Shown here in pieces: positions 20,513 through 30,388 of a stretch of 64,000 bases of DNA. The notes below the pieces were generated by a model, which saw only the letters and a list, made by a program, of their open reading frames with translations, ran no database searches and had not been told where the DNA came from. The translations under genes and the position numbers were made by a program. How positions within the stretch are numbered: the first letter of the stretch is position 1; each line of letters begins with the position of its first letter. Origin of the DNA: Streptomyces sp. CB01373 (lineage in GTDB: Bacteria > Actinomycetota > Actinomycetes > Streptomycetales > Streptomycetaceae); contig NZ_NNBK01000006.1 in the NCBI RefSeq assembly GCF_002803075.1, positions 124,001 to 188,000 on the forward strand, read 5' to 3'.

Positions 20513-21040
20513 ATGCTCACGACCCTGAACACCTCCTACACCGACACGCGTGCGGCCGACCTCGCCTGGGCCCTGGGACGCGAGCCGTTGCCCGCACTGG
20601 CCACCCTCGACCTCGAACCGGCCGGGGCCAAACTCCAGTTGAGACTCCTCGGCGCGTCCCACCAGGTGCTCCTGGAGGAGGAGCGGGGAAGCTGTTCGGA
20701 GACCGTGGCGTGCATCCCGGGCTCCAGCACCCCGCTGCCGCTCGGCGTCGCCAAGCGGTCAGACGACTGGGAGTACGAGTTCGCCGCCCGCGTCGAGTTC
20801 CTCTCGCCGGGCTCGTTCACCGGCCGCGCCCAGGAGCTGCTGGCTCTCGTCTCCGAGCATCCGCACGGTCTGGCGGGCGTCTTCCCGGGCAGTCCGAACG
20901 CGTTCACCGCGATGCTGGCGCAGTGGCACGACGGCCAGGTGCATTGGCGGACCTGGCACGCCTACCCGCAGGACGGCCAGTTGGTGGCGACCAGGACGAG
21001 GGTGGGGGTGCGCCGTTCCGCGTTGGCCGGAGCGAGTTGA
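20513..21040 (+). CDS. DUF2617 family protein
   Basis: 175 residues, start MLTTLNTSYTDTRAADLAWALG. The whole chain matches the DUF2617 family common in actinobacteria: LDLEPAGAKLQLRLLGASHQVLLE, ARVEFLSPGSFTGRAQELLALVSEHPHGLAGVFPG, and HDGQVHWRTWHAYPQDGQLVATRT. No membrane segment or catalytic motif is visible, so it is probably a cytosolic protein of unknown role. It lies 89 bp upstream of the aminopropyltransferase gene, a pairing I believe is conserved in Streptomyces. Confidence 0.88.
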   Translation: MLTTLNTSYTDTRAADLAWALGREPLPALATLDLEPAGAKLQLRLLGASHQVLLEEERGSCSETVACIPGSSTPLPLGVAKRSDDWEYEFAARVEFLSPGSFTGRAQELLALVSEHPHGLAGVFPGSPNAFTAMLAQWHDGQVHWRTWHAYPQDGQLVATRTRVGVRRSALAGAS

Positions 21041-21129
21041 GCGGGGGTAAACCTGCGAGGCGCGTCAACTTCCTTTTCCACACGTGTGGGTGACGAGGCG
21101 TGCTGCTCCCGTGACGTAACGTCACAGGG

Positions 21130-22764
21130 GTGATCGAACCGCACGCCCCGGCCCCGCCCGGCGCGGCGCCGCCCCTCGGCGGCCCCGCGCGACTGCCCGT
21201 CCGGCCGGGAACCGGCCGGTTCCTCGTTCTCGCGGGGGTGTTCGTCTGCGCGGCCTGCGGTCTTGTGTACGAGCTCGAACTCGTGGCGCTGGCCTCGTAC
21301 CTGATCGGCGACTCGGTCACCCAGGCGTCCATCGTGCTGTCCGTCATGGTGTTCGCGATGGGCATCGGCTCGCTCGCCGCGAAGCGGCTGCGCCGGCACG
21401 CCGCCGTCGCCTTCGGCGCGATCGAGGCGACGCTCGCCCTGGTCGGCGGGTGCAGCGCCATGGCGTTGTACGCGGTGTTCGCCTGGACCGGCGGCTGGGG
21501 CGGTGTGTGGGCCAACGGTCCGCGCTGTCTGCTGGTCGCCTTCTCCCTGGCCATCGGCCTGCTGATCGGGGCCGAGGTGCCGCTGCTGATGGAGCTGATC
21601 CAGCGGATCCGGCGCCAGGACGCGGGCGGCGCGGTCGCCGACCTGTTCGCGGCGGACTACGTGGGCGCGCTCGTCGGAGGACTCGCCTTCCCGTTCCTCC
21701 TGCTGCCGCTGCTCGGGCAGCTGACCGGGGCGCTGGTGACCGGCGCCGTCAACGCCGTCGCGGGCGGCGTGCTCGTCCTCGGCCTGTTCGCGCGGGACCT
21801 GACCCCGCGCGGCCGCTGGCTGCTGATCGTCGCCAACCTCGCCGTGCTCGGCCTGCTCGCCTCGCTGACCGCACTGGTCGGCGACTTCGAACGAGCCGCG
21901 CGGCAGGCGATGTACGGCGGGGACGTCCGGGTGGCGCTGCGGACCGGCGAGCAGGAGGTGGTCCTCACCGGCGGCACCCGGGGCCGTCCGCTGCGCCTGT
22001 ACCTCGACGGGCGGCTGCGGGTCGTCGGCCGCGACGAACTCCGGTACCACGAGGCGCTGGTCCACCCCGCGATGACCGGGCCGCACGCGCGGGTGCTGAT
22101 CCTCGGCGGCGGCGACGGCCTCGCCGCGCGCGAGGTGCTGCGGCACCCCGGCGTCGAGCGGGTGGACGTCGTCGAGCGCGACCCGGCCCTCGTACGGCTG
22201 GCGCGCGGTGACCCTGCACTGGCCCGGCTGGACGAGCACGTCTTCGACGACCGGCGGGTGCACGTGAGCATCGCGGACGCCTTCGACTGGCTGCGCGGGG
22301 CGCCGGCGGCGGCGTACGACGTGGTGATCGAGGACCTGCCCGATCCGGCCATCACGGCGAGTACGAAGCTCTACGCGCAGGAGTTCTACGGCCTGGCCCG
22401 GCGGGCCCTGGCACCCGGCGGGCGGCTGGTGGTGCATGCCGGACCGGTCTCCTCCCGGACCCGGGTGTTCTGGACGGTGGAGGCCACGGTCCGGGCCGCC
22501 GGGCTGCGTACGGTGCCGTACCGCGTGGACGGCCGTGACGCCGGCGCCGCCACCGGTGCCGACCGGACGGCCTCGCGCGCCCCGCGTGACTGGGGTTTCG
22601 TCCTGGCGTCCCGTATGCCGCCCGCCCTCCGTCTGGACCCGCGGGCTCCCGCTCCCCGCACGCTCACGCCGGAGTCGCTCACGGCGGCCGCCCGAGCGGC
22701 GGCCCGCACCCGCGTCCCGGGCCTTGCGCCCTCGACGCTGGTCCATCCCCGGTACACGGACTGA
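21130..22764 (+). CDS. speE: Membrane-bound polyamine aminopropyltransferase (spermidine synthase-like)
   Basis: 544 residues, GTG start. The N-terminal 250 residues contain about seven membrane helices, starting [23 protein letters not shown]. The C-terminal 270 residues form a spermidine-synthase Rossmann domain: [12 protein letters not shown], the SAM-binding loop [30 protein letters not shown], and the catalytic-loop region [11 protein letters not shown], where Asp/Glu residues bind the amine. It transfers aminopropyl from decarboxylated SAM to a diamine, or a related SAM-dependent reaction at the membrane. Many bacterial genomes carry this fused form; its true acceptor is seldom known. 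Confidence 0.87.
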   Translation: MIEPHAPAPPGAAPPLGGPARLPVRPGTGRFLVLAGVFVCAACGLVYELELVALASYLIGDSVTQASIVLSVMVFAMGIGSLAAKRLRRHAAVAFGAIEATLALVGGCSAMALYAVFAWTGGWGGVWANGPRCLLVAFSLAIGLLIGAEVPLLMELIQRIRRQDAGGAVADLFAADYVGALVGGLAFPFLLLPLLGQLTGALVTGAVNAVAGGVLVLGLFARDLTPRGRWLLIVANLAVLGLLASLTALVGDFERAARQAMYGGDVRVALRTGEQEVVLTGGTRGRPLRLYLDGRLRVVGRDELRYHEALVHPAMTGPHARVLILGGGDGLAAREVLRHPGVERVDVVERDPALVRLARGDPALARLDEHVFDDRRVHVSIADAFDWLRGAPAAAYDVVIEDLPDPAITASTKLYAQEFYGLARRALAPGGRLVVHAGPVSSRTRVFWTVEATVRAAGLRTVPYRVDGRDAGAATGADRTASRAPRDWGFVLASRMPPALRLDPRAPAPRTLTPESLTAAARAAARTRVPGLAPSTLVHPRYTD

Positions 22765-22856
22765 TCCGGCCCGCCGCCGGCGTGTGCGGTGCGCGGGGGA
22801 CGGGTTCTGGGCGAGGGGAGGGTAATCGGGAGCGGCACTGGGTACCCTCGGCTGAC

Positions 22857-23948
22857 ATGGAGCACGAGGTGTTCGTTCCGGTTCCGGCTCGGCTGCTGCG
22901 GAGGGCGCTCGCCGATCCGGCGCGGGTTGCCCGGGCGGTTCCCGGGCTCCAGCAGGACGCGGGCGGCGAGCCCGTCACCGGCCGGCTCAAGATGCGGATC
23001 GGCGGCCACTCCATCACGTACCGCGGCACGCTGCGTGTCCGCGCCCTCGACGAGGGTTCCTACGCCGTCGAGGGCGACGCGACGGAGTCCCGCGGCAGCG
23101 GATCCGTGAAATTCACGCTCACGCTCCGCCTCCGCGACACCGACGGCGGCTCCACCGTCACCTTCGACGGCACGGCCACGGCCGAGGGGCGCGTCACCGA
23201 GCTGCCCCCGGACTCCGTACACGCCGCCACGACCCGCCTCCTGACCCGCTTCACGGAACACCTGTGCGCGGGCCCGGAGAAGCCGGAACCGGCCACCGCC
23301 GGGCCGGGTGACGCCGGCTCGGGCGGCGCCGGGCCGGGCGGCGCCGGGCCGGGCGTCGGAGAGCCGGAAGCCCCGCGGGCGGCCGACGGCGACCGTCCCG
23401 TAACGGCTGCCGCCGACTCGGATCGCGGTGGGGAGCCGGAGGAGTCCGAGGCGGAAGGCTCCGAGCCGTCCGAGGGCGACGGGGGCGTGGGGCTGGCCGA
23501 GGAGGCGACCGAGGACTTCGCTCCGTCGGCGAGCGGGGACTTCGAGGCCGCACCGGACGCGGACGACGCCCCGGCGCCGCCGCTCGGGGACGAGGGCGAG
23601 GCCCACCCGGCAGCACCGTCCGGGCGCGGTTCCCGCTTCGACGCCGATGTTCCGCCTTCCTCCCTCGACCCGTTGGCCGACGAGGAGGACGAGGATGACG
23701 AGCCCCCCGTCTCCGAGGACTTCGCCGAGACCGCCGAGCCGCCCGCCGAGGCGGCACACGCCCGGCGGACGATGATCGGCCGCAGCGCCGAGGAGGTGGA
23801 CCACGCCCCGCCCCGCGGCCGCTACGCCCCCGTCCCCGCGCCGCTCACCGTGTCCGCCGGCCCGACCCTCCGCTGGGCCGCGCCCGCCGCGGCGCTGATC
23901 GTGGCATCGGTGATCGTCGTGGGCCGGGCTTTGAGGCGCCGTCGTTGA
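22857..23948 (+). CDS. SRPBCC (CoxG-like) protein with acidic linker and C-terminal anchor
   Basis: 363 residues. Residues 1-140 are a CoxG-type SRPBCC domain: EHEVFVPVPARLLRRALADPARVARAVPGL, GRLKMRIGGHSITYRGTLRV, and GTATAEGRVTELPPDSVHAAT. A disordered, strongly acidic linker follows (about 145-320: Glu/Asp/Pro/Ala-rich with Gly-rich repeats). The end has one membrane helix (AAPAAALIVASVIVVGRAL) and a basic RRRR stop. CoxG proteins help assemble or anchor CO dehydrogenases, but no molybdenum hydroxylase genes are nearby. The stop codon lies inside the first copy of the 168-bp repeat that follows. Confidence 0.8.
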   Translation: MEHEVFVPVPARLLRRALADPARVARAVPGLQQDAGGEPVTGRLKMRIGGHSITYRGTLRVRALDEGSYAVEGDATESRGSGSVKFTLTLRLRDTDGGSTVTFDGTATAEGRVTELPPDSVHAATTRLLTRFTEHLCAGPEKPEPATAGPGDAGSGGAGPGGAGPGVGEPEAPRAADGDRPVTAAADSDRGGEPEESEAEGSEPSEGDGGVGLAEEATEDFAPSASGDFEAAPDADDAPAPPLGDEGEAHPAAPSGRGSRFDADVPPSSLDPLADEEDEDDEPPVSEDFAETAEPPAEAAHARRTMIGRSAEEVDHAPPRGRYAPVPAPLTVSAGPTLRWAAPAAALIVASVIVVGRALRRRR

Positions 23949-24545
23949 GCGTGGCCTCGGTGTCGCGTCTTCGGCCGGGCCGCTGGGCGGCGTCCGCGTG
24001 GCTTCGCGGCGCTGGCGTGCTCGTGCGTCGGGTCGGAGTTCGGTTGGGCTGGGCCTGCGGCGGGGTTGGTCGTGGCGTCGGTGGTCGTGGTGGGCGGCCT
24101 GAGGCGCCGTCGTTGAGCGTGGCCTCGGTGTCGCGCCTTCGGCCGGGCCGCTGGGTGGCGTCCGCGTGGCTTCGCGGCGCTGGCGTGCTCGTGCGTCGGG
24201 TCGGAGTTCGGTTGGGCTGGGCCTGCGGCGGGGTTGGTCGTGGCGTCGGTGGTCGTGGTGGGCGGCCTGAGGCGCCGTCGTTGAGCGTGGCGTCGGCGCC
24301 GCGTCTTCGGCCGGGCCGCTGGGTGGCGTCCGCGTGGCTTCGCGGCGCTGGCGTGCTCGCCCGCCGGTCCGAAGATCCGTTGGACGGCGCCCGTGGGCGT
24401 CGGTGATCGGGTGACCGAGCCCTGAGCCGCAGTCGTTGGGCGGCGCCCGCCGCCCGCCGCTCGCCGCCCGCCGTTTCCGCCGGGCCCTGGCCGCTGGGCG
24501 TCGTGGGGCGGGCCCCGAGGCGCCGTCGCCGAGTGGTGCCTCGGC
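23896..24545. repeat. 168-bp tandem repeats derived from the upstream gene's 3' end
   Basis: The block GAGGCGCCGTCGTTGAGCGT recurs with its context at 23933, 24101 and 24269, a period of exactly 168 bp; units 1 and 2 are almost identical and unit 3 diverges after about 24355. A degenerate copy is visible near 24497-24545. The unit begins with sequence homologous to the last membrane helix and stop of the SRPBCC gene. It looks like tandem duplication of that gene end. The period is divisible by three, so repeated open frames exist on both strands; none has a good start or family match. The remainder of 23949-24621 appears non-coding. Confidence 0.85.
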
Positions 24546-24621
24546 TCGCCGTGCCGGCCGCTGTCCATCCAGCCACCCGCGGCGCGAAACGCCTTCTTGA
24601 TCCGGCCAGTAGCCTCGTGGG

Positions 24622-25419
24622 GTGAGTAACGAAGACATCACGCTGACCGCGGGTGACGCGGAAGCGGTCGTGCAGCCGGGCAACGGCGGGCGCATCGGGA
24701 GTCTGCGCGTCGGCGGGCTCGAACTGCTCCGCCAGGGAGAGCGTTTCGGCTGCTTCCCGATGGTCCCCTGGTGCGGCAGGATCCGCGACGGCCGCTTCCG
24801 GGACGGCGCCGCCGTCCACCAGATGCCGCTCAACTCCCCACCGCACGCCATCCACGGCACCGCCCGCGACGGCGCCTGGCGCACCGCCCGCACCTCCGCC
24901 ACCGAGGCGGTGATCACGTACGACCTCGTCGACCCCTGGCCCCACCGCGGCCGCGTCACCCAGGCCGTCACCCTGACCGAGGACGCCCTGACGCTGACGA
25001 TGTCCGTGGAGACGTACGAGTCCTCCTTCCCGGCACAGATCGGCTGGCACCCGTGGTTCAACCGCACCCTCGGGGGCCCCGGCGCCCAGGATGCCCGCGT
25101 CGACTTCCGGCCCGCCTGGCAGGAGGAACGCGGCGACGACCACCTGCCCACCGGCCACCGCGTCGAGCCCAAGCCCGGCCCCTGGGACGACTGCTTCGGC
25201 ATGCCCGACGGAGTCGACGTCACGCTCACCTGGCCCGGACAGCTGGAGCTGAGGGTGACCAGCCGTGAGGAATGGGTCGTCGTCTACGACGAGCAGCAGG
25301 CCGCCGTGTGCGTGGAACCGCAGACCGGCCCGCCCAACGGCCTGAACACCCTTCCGCGCCTGGTCACCCCGCTGGAGCCGCTGGAGGCCTCGACGACCTG
25401 GACCTGGCACCGCGCTTAA
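24622..25419 (+). CDS. Aldose 1-epimerase (mutarotase) family protein
   Basis: 265 residues, GTG start. The fold is the galactose-mutarotase beta-sandwich: DAEAVVQPGNGGRIGSLRV, WCGRIRDGRF, and the first histidine motif HAIHGTARD. GWHPWFNRTL carries the second His, and VEPQTGPPNGLN supplies the C-terminal glutamate. These are the usual acid/base and sugar-binding residues, so it is probably active on aldoses or phosphorylated sugars. It lies 10 bp before pyrE, and the two may be co-transcribed. Confidence 0.9.
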   Translation: MSNEDITLTAGDAEAVVQPGNGGRIGSLRVGGLELLRQGERFGCFPMVPWCGRIRDGRFRDGAAVHQMPLNSPPHAIHGTARDGAWRTARTSATEAVITYDLVDPWPHRGRVTQAVTLTEDALTLTMSVETYESSFPAQIGWHPWFNRTLGGPGAQDARVDFRPAWQEERGDDHLPTGHRVEPKPGPWDDCFGMPDGVDVTLTWPGQLELRVTSREEWVVVYDEQQAAVCVEPQTGPPNGLNTLPRLVTPLEPLEASTTWTWHRA

Positions 25420-25429
25420 GCTGACTGTC

Positions 25430-25978
25430 ATGAGCGACGTTCGCGGCGAGCTGCTGCAGCAGATCAAGGACAAGGCCGTGGTCCACGGCAGGGTGACGCT
25501 GTCGTCCGGTCTCGAGGCCGACTACTACATCGACCTGCGCCGCGTCACCCTCGACGGCGAGGCGGCCCCGCTGGTCGGTCAGGTGCTCCTGGACCTGACC
25601 GCCGACTTCGACTTCGACGCGGTGGGCGGCCTGACGATGGGCGCCGACCCCGTCGCGGCCTCGATGCTGCACGCGGCCGCCGCGCGCGGTCGCAGACTGG
25701 ACGCCTTCGTGGTCCGCAAGGCCGCCAAGGCGCACGGTATGCAACGGCGCGTGGAGGGCCCGGAGATCAGGGGCCGCCGCGTCCTGGTGGTGGAGGACAC
25801 CTCCACCACGGGCGGCTCCCCGCTCACCGCCGTGGAGGCGGTCCGCGAGGCGGGCGCCGAGGTGGTCGCCGTGGCGACGATCGTCGACCGGGCCACGGGC
25901 GCCGCCGAGAAGATCACCGAGGGCGCCGGAGTGCCGTACGTCTTCGCGTACTCGAAGGACGACCTCGGACTGGACTGA
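25430..25978 (+). CDS. pyrE: Orotate phosphoribosyltransferase
   Basis: 182 residues. It converts orotate and PRPP to OMP in pyrimidine biosynthesis. HGRVTLSSGLEADYYIDLR is the orotate-binding N-terminus, and the PRPP loop reads RRVLVVEDTSTTGGSPLTAVEAV. KAAKAHGMQRRVEGPEI is the mobile catalytic loop. The ATG at 25430 gives a full-length family member, just after the epimerase gene. A 15-bp tandem duplication straddles the stop codon. Confidence 0.95.
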   Translation: MSDVRGELLQQIKDKAVVHGRVTLSSGLEADYYIDLRRVTLDGEAAPLVGQVLLDLTADFDFDAVGGLTMGADPVAASMLHAAAARGRRLDAFVVRKAAKAHGMQRRVEGPEIRGRRVLVVEDTSTTGGSPLTAVEAVREAGAEVVAVATIVDRATGAAEKITEGAGVPYVFAYSKDDLGLD

Positions 25979-26003
25979 GCCGGACCGGACTGAGCCGGAC
26001 CGG
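25972..26003. repeat. 15-bp tandem duplication at the pyrE stop
   Basis: GGACTGAGCCGGACCGG occurs at 25972 and again at 25987 (period 15), followed by the partial copy TTCGGACTGAACAGG. It begins within the last pyrE codons, so slippage here can alter the gene end only slightly. Confidence 0.7.
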
Positions 26004-26191
26004 TTCGGACTGAACAGGACAGGACCGGGACGGCACCGGGTCCGCACCGCGCGACCCGGCCGTCCACCGGTCGGGCAGGGTGTCCTACACAGCAGGCAAC
26101 GTCTGCGAAGATGGGGCCGACGATGACGTCACTCCCTAGGTCAGGGCCGTAAGTACGCAGAACGCACCCCGCACATACAAGGAGCGGACAG

Positions 26192-27223
<1,032 letters not shown>

Positions 27224-27238
27224 CTCCCGCTCTCCCGC

Positions 27239-27270
27239 GAAGGGTCCGGTGCCACGGCACCGGACCCTTC
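27239..27270 (+). terminator. fba terminator
   Basis: GAAGGGTCCGGTGCC and its exact complement, 15 bp per arm with a minimal loop, followed by GTCCGTTCC. Confidence 0.92.
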
Positions 27271-27345
27271 GTCCGTTCCGGCAGCCCGCCGATCCGCCCG
27301 CCCGCCCGTCTGGCCCGGAGCCGGCCGGCGCGGGATGATCCCCTC

Positions 27346-28896
27346 ATGGCTGTCACCGCACAGCACGCCCCCGCCGTCAGGATCTCCAGCCCCACCGGCC
27401 GCTGGATCCTGCTCACCACCGTGCTCGGCTCCAGCATGGCCCTGCTGGACTCGACCGTCGTCAACGTCGCCCTGCCCCGCATCGGCCGCGACCTGGACGC
27501 GAACCTCGCCGCGCTGCAGTGGACGGTCAACGCCTACATGGTCACCCTGGCCGGCCTGATCCTCCTCGGCGGCTCACTCGGCGACCGCTACGGCCGCCGC
27601 AGGATCTTCGTGCTCGGTGTCGTCTGGTTCGCCTCCGCCTCCCTGCTGTGCGGCCTCGCCCCGAACGTGACCGTCCTGATCGCCGCCCGCGCCCTGCAAG
27701 GGATCGGCGGGGCCCTCCTCACCCCCGGCTCGCTCGCCCTCATCCAGGCCTCCTTCCACCCGGACGACCGGGGCAGGGCCGTCGGCCTGTGGTCCGGCTT
27801 CGGCGGCATCGGCGCGGCCGTCGGCCCGTTCCTCGGCGGCTGGCTGGTCGCCGGGCCCGGCTGGCGCTGGGTCTTCCTGCTCAACATCCCGGTGGCGCTG
27901 GTCTGCGCCCCCGTCGCCCTGCGCCACGTCCCCGAGTCCAGCGCGGCCACTGGCGGCACCTCCCCGTCCCAGCGCGGGCGGGAGCCCGGGAAAGGCGCCG
28001 CCCACGGCCGCTTCGACGTGCTGGGCGCGGCCCTCGGCGCCCTGTCCCTGGCCCTGGTGACGTACGCCCTGATCGAGGCCCGCCACGGCACCCTGGCCGT
28101 CGCCCTCACCGCCGCCGCGGGCGTGCTCGCCGCCGTCGCCTTCGTGTACGTGGAGAAGCACCGCGCCGATCCGATGGTGCCGCCGGACATCTTCGCCTCC
28201 CGCCAGTTCACCGCCGTCAACCTGGTCACCCTGTGCGTGTACGCGGCCTTCGGCGGCTTCTTCTTCCTCACCGCCCTGCAACTCCAGGTGGTGGCCGGTT
28301 ACTCACCGCTGAAGGCGGGCACCGCCCTGCTCCCGACCACCGTCCTCATGCTGCTGTTCTCGGCCCGTTCGGGCGCCCTCGCCGACCGCATCGGGCCGCG
28401 CCTGCCGCTCACCGTCGGGCCGTTGCTGTGCGCGGTGGCCATGCTGCTGATGCTGCGGGTCGGCAAGGGCGCGCACTACCTCACGGACGTGCTCCCGGCC
28501 CTGCTCGTCATGGGCGCGGGCATGGTCACCCTGGTCGCCCCGCTCACCGCCACCGTGCTCGCCTCGGTGGACACCTCCCGCGCCGGGCTGGCCAGCGGCA
28601 TCAACAACGCCGCCGCCCGCGCGGCCGGCCTGATCGCGGTGGCCGCGCTGCCGCTGCTGGCCGGGATGGGCCCCGAGGCGTACCGCTCGGCGGACGCCTT
28701 CGACGCCGCGTTCCGCCGGGCCATGCCGATCTGCGCGGCGGTCCTGGTGGTGGGGGCGGTCCTCGCCTTCGTCGCCGTCCGCCGCCCGGTCAAGGGCTGC
28801 CGCCGGCCCGAGTGCCGCACCCACGGCAGTGTGACGACACCGCCGCTGGAGACGGGCCGCGGGGGTGCGGCCTCCGGTACCGGTCCGGCTTCGTGA
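27346..28896 (+). CDS. MFS drug exporter, DHA2 (14-TM) family
   Basis: 516 residues. Landmarks of the EmrB/QacA-type DHA2 family: ILLTTVLGSSMALLDSTVVNVALPRI in helix 1 with the conserved Asp, LQWTVNAYMVTLAGLILLGG, GSLGDRYGRRRIFVLG as motif A, ALQGIGGALLTPGSLALI, and GPFLGGWLVAGPGWRWVFLLNIP as motif C. About 14 membrane helices, C-terminal tail polar. It probably exports hydrophobic drugs by proton antiport. The ATG at 27346 has a weak ribosome site. No dedicated regulator is adjacent. Confidence 0.92.
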   Translation: MAVTAQHAPAVRISSPTGRWILLTTVLGSSMALLDSTVVNVALPRIGRDLDANLAALQWTVNAYMVTLAGLILLGGSLGDRYGRRRIFVLGVVWFASASLLCGLAPNVTVLIAARALQGIGGALLTPGSLALIQASFHPDDRGRAVGLWSGFGGIGAAVGPFLGGWLVAGPGWRWVFLLNIPVALVCAPVALRHVPESSAATGGTSPSQRGREPGKGAAHGRFDVLGAALGALSLALVTYALIEARHGTLAVALTAAAGVLAAVAFVYVEKHRADPMVPPDIFASRQFTAVNLVTLCVYAAFGGFFFLTALQLQVVAGYSPLKAGTALLPTTVLMLLFSARSGALADRIGPRLPLTVGPLLCAVAMLLMLRVGKGAHYLTDVLPALLVMGAGMVTLVAPLTATVLASVDTSRAGLASGINNAAARAAGLIAVAALPLLAGMGPEAYRSADAFDAAFRRAMPICAAVLVVGAVLAFVAVRRPVKGCRRPECRTHGSVTTPPLETGRGGAASGTGPAS

Positions 28897-28971
28897 GCCG
28901 TGGAAGGGGCTGTTCCGCGGCTGCCGGGATCGGCCGTCACCGACGACGGACCATGCATCAGACTGGACCCC

Positions 28972-29385
28972 ATGACCATTCACGAGAACCTCCTGGGCGG
29001 GCCCCCGCCCACGCACCTCCCCGACGACCCGGAACCCCGTGAGCTCCTCGCCAAGGGGACCTCGCCGGCCGAGGTGGCGGCGCGTTACCCGGCGTCGTCG
29101 CTGGCCTGGGCGCAGCTCGCCGACGACGCCTTCGAGCGGGGGGCGGCCGTGGAGTCGTACGCGTACGCCCGTACGGGCTACCACCGCGGACTGGACGCCC
29201 TGCGTCGCAGCGGCTGGAAGGGCCACGGTCCGGTCCCCTGGGAGCACGAGCCCAACCGCGGCTTCCTGCGCGCCCTGCACGCCCTCGCGCGCGCCGCCCG
29301 GGCGATCGGCGAGCAGGAGGAGTACGAGCGCTGCACGCAGTTCCTGAAGGACTCCTCGGAGACGGCCGCGCAGACGCTGGGCTGA
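28972..29385 (+). CDS. DUF3151 family protein
   Basis: 137 residues: MTIHENLLGGPPPTHLPDDPEP, then helical repeats (AARYPASSLAWAQLADDAFERGAAVESYAYARTGYHRGLDALRR; RGFLRALHALARAARAIGEQEEYERCTQFL) resembling a TPR-like helical fold. DUF3151 is an actinobacterial family of unknown role, often near fba. No membrane segment or catalytic motif. A terminator follows the stop. Confidence 0.88.
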   Translation: MTIHENLLGGPPPTHLPDDPEPRELLAKGTSPAEVAARYPASSLAWAQLADDAFERGAAVESYAYARTGYHRGLDALRRSGWKGHGPVPWEHEPNRGFLRALHALARAARAIGEQEEYERCTQFLKDSSETAAQTLG

Positions 29386-29399
29386 CCCGTACGGATGTG

Positions 29400-29427
29400 A
29401 GGCCCGCCCCTGCGACCGGGCGGGCCT
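29400..29427 (+). terminator. Terminator after DUF3151 gene
   Basis: AGGCCCGCCC / GGGCGGGCCT, a 10-bp perfect stem with an 8-base loop, 14 bp after the stop and followed by TGCGATCT. Confidence 0.8.
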
Positions 29428-29530
29428 TGCGATCTGCGCACGTGATGCGCAGGATGCGGTTGGGGACCGGGGCCCCCGTGCCGGAATCGGCAGGGGCGGA
29501 CCGCTACCCGGAGTACTACAGGAGACAGCG

Positions 29531-30388
29531 ATGTCCCAACCGGCTCACCCGACCCCTCAGCCCGCTGAGGCCTCTGAGCCCGAGACCCCGCATCTCGACT
29601 TCGCCGGCACGACGCCGTACGAGGACTACGTCAGGGCGGACGTGCTCACCCACCTCCAGCACACCCTCTCCGACGACCCCGGAGAGATGGTCTTCCTGGT
29701 CACCACCCAGGTGATGGAGCTGTGGTTCACCGTCATCGTCCACGAGTGGGAGACCGCGGCCCGCGCCCTGCGCTCGGACGACGTGCCGACGGCGGTCGCC
29801 GCGCTGAAGAGGTCCGTACGGGAGCTGCAGGCGCTGAACGCCTCCTGGAAGCCGCTCGCCGGGCTCACTCCGGCCCAGTTCAACAGCTACCGCGGCGCCC
29901 TCGGCGAGGGTTCCGGATTCCAGTCCGCGATGTACCGCCGCATGGAGTTCCTGCTCGGCGACAAGTCCGCCTCGATGCTCGTCCCGCACCGCGGCGCCCC
30001 CCGCGTCCACGCGGAACTGGAGAAGGCGCTGCACGAGCCGAGCCTGTACGACGAGGTGCTGCGGCTGCTCGCCCGCCGCGGGCACGCGGTCCCGGACGCC
30101 GTGCTCGGCCGGGACGTGACGCTGCGCTACGAGCCCAGCGAGGAGGTCGAGGCCGTCTGGACGGCCCTCTACTCCGGTGACCAGGACGACGAACTCGCCC
30201 GGCTCGGCGAGGCGTTGACCGACGTCGCCGAACTGGTGTGGCGCTGGCGCAACGACCATCTCGTGGCCACCCGCCGTGCGATGGGCGCCAAGTCCGGCAC
30301 GGGCGGCTCCGCCGGGGTGGCCTGGCTGGAGAAGCGGGCCCGGAAGAACGTCTTCCCCGAGCTGTGGACGGCGAGGTCCCATGTCTGA
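29531..30388 (+). CDS. kynA: Tryptophan 2,3-dioxygenase
   Basis: 285 residues. Haem enzyme that opens the indole ring of L-Trp to N-formylkynurenine, the first step of the kynurenine pathway. Seen: LDFAGTTPYEDYV, MELWFTVIVHEWE, FNSYRGALGEGSGFQSAMYRRMEFLLG with the substrate Arg121, and the proximal haem ligand His243 in WRNDHLVATRR, followed by GTGGSAGVAWL. The distal His that precedes Gln in most TDOs (HQ) is Thr59 here (TTQVMELW). ATG after CAGGAGACAGCG. It overlaps the kynureninase start by 8 bp. Confidence 0.92.
   Translation: MSQPAHPTPQPAEASEPETPHLDFAGTTPYEDYVRADVLTHLQHTLSDDPGEMVFLVTTQVMELWFTVIVHEWETAARALRSDDVPTAVAALKRSVRELQALNASWKPLAGLTPAQFNSYRGALGEGSGFQSAMYRRMEFLLGDKSASMLVPHRGAPRVHAELEKALHEPSLYDEVLRLLARRGHAVPDAVLGRDVTLRYEPSEEVEAVWTALYSGDQDDELARLGEALTDVAELVWRWRNDHLVATRRAMGAKSGTGGSAGVAWLEKRARKNVFPELWTARSHV

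Noticed and set aside
23945..24406. A 153-codon plus-strand frame (and long minus-strand frames) with 56-residue repeats
   Set aside because: They are products of the 168-bp tandem repeat having a length divisible by three. There is no ribosome site or family match, and frames are open on both strands because of GC bias.
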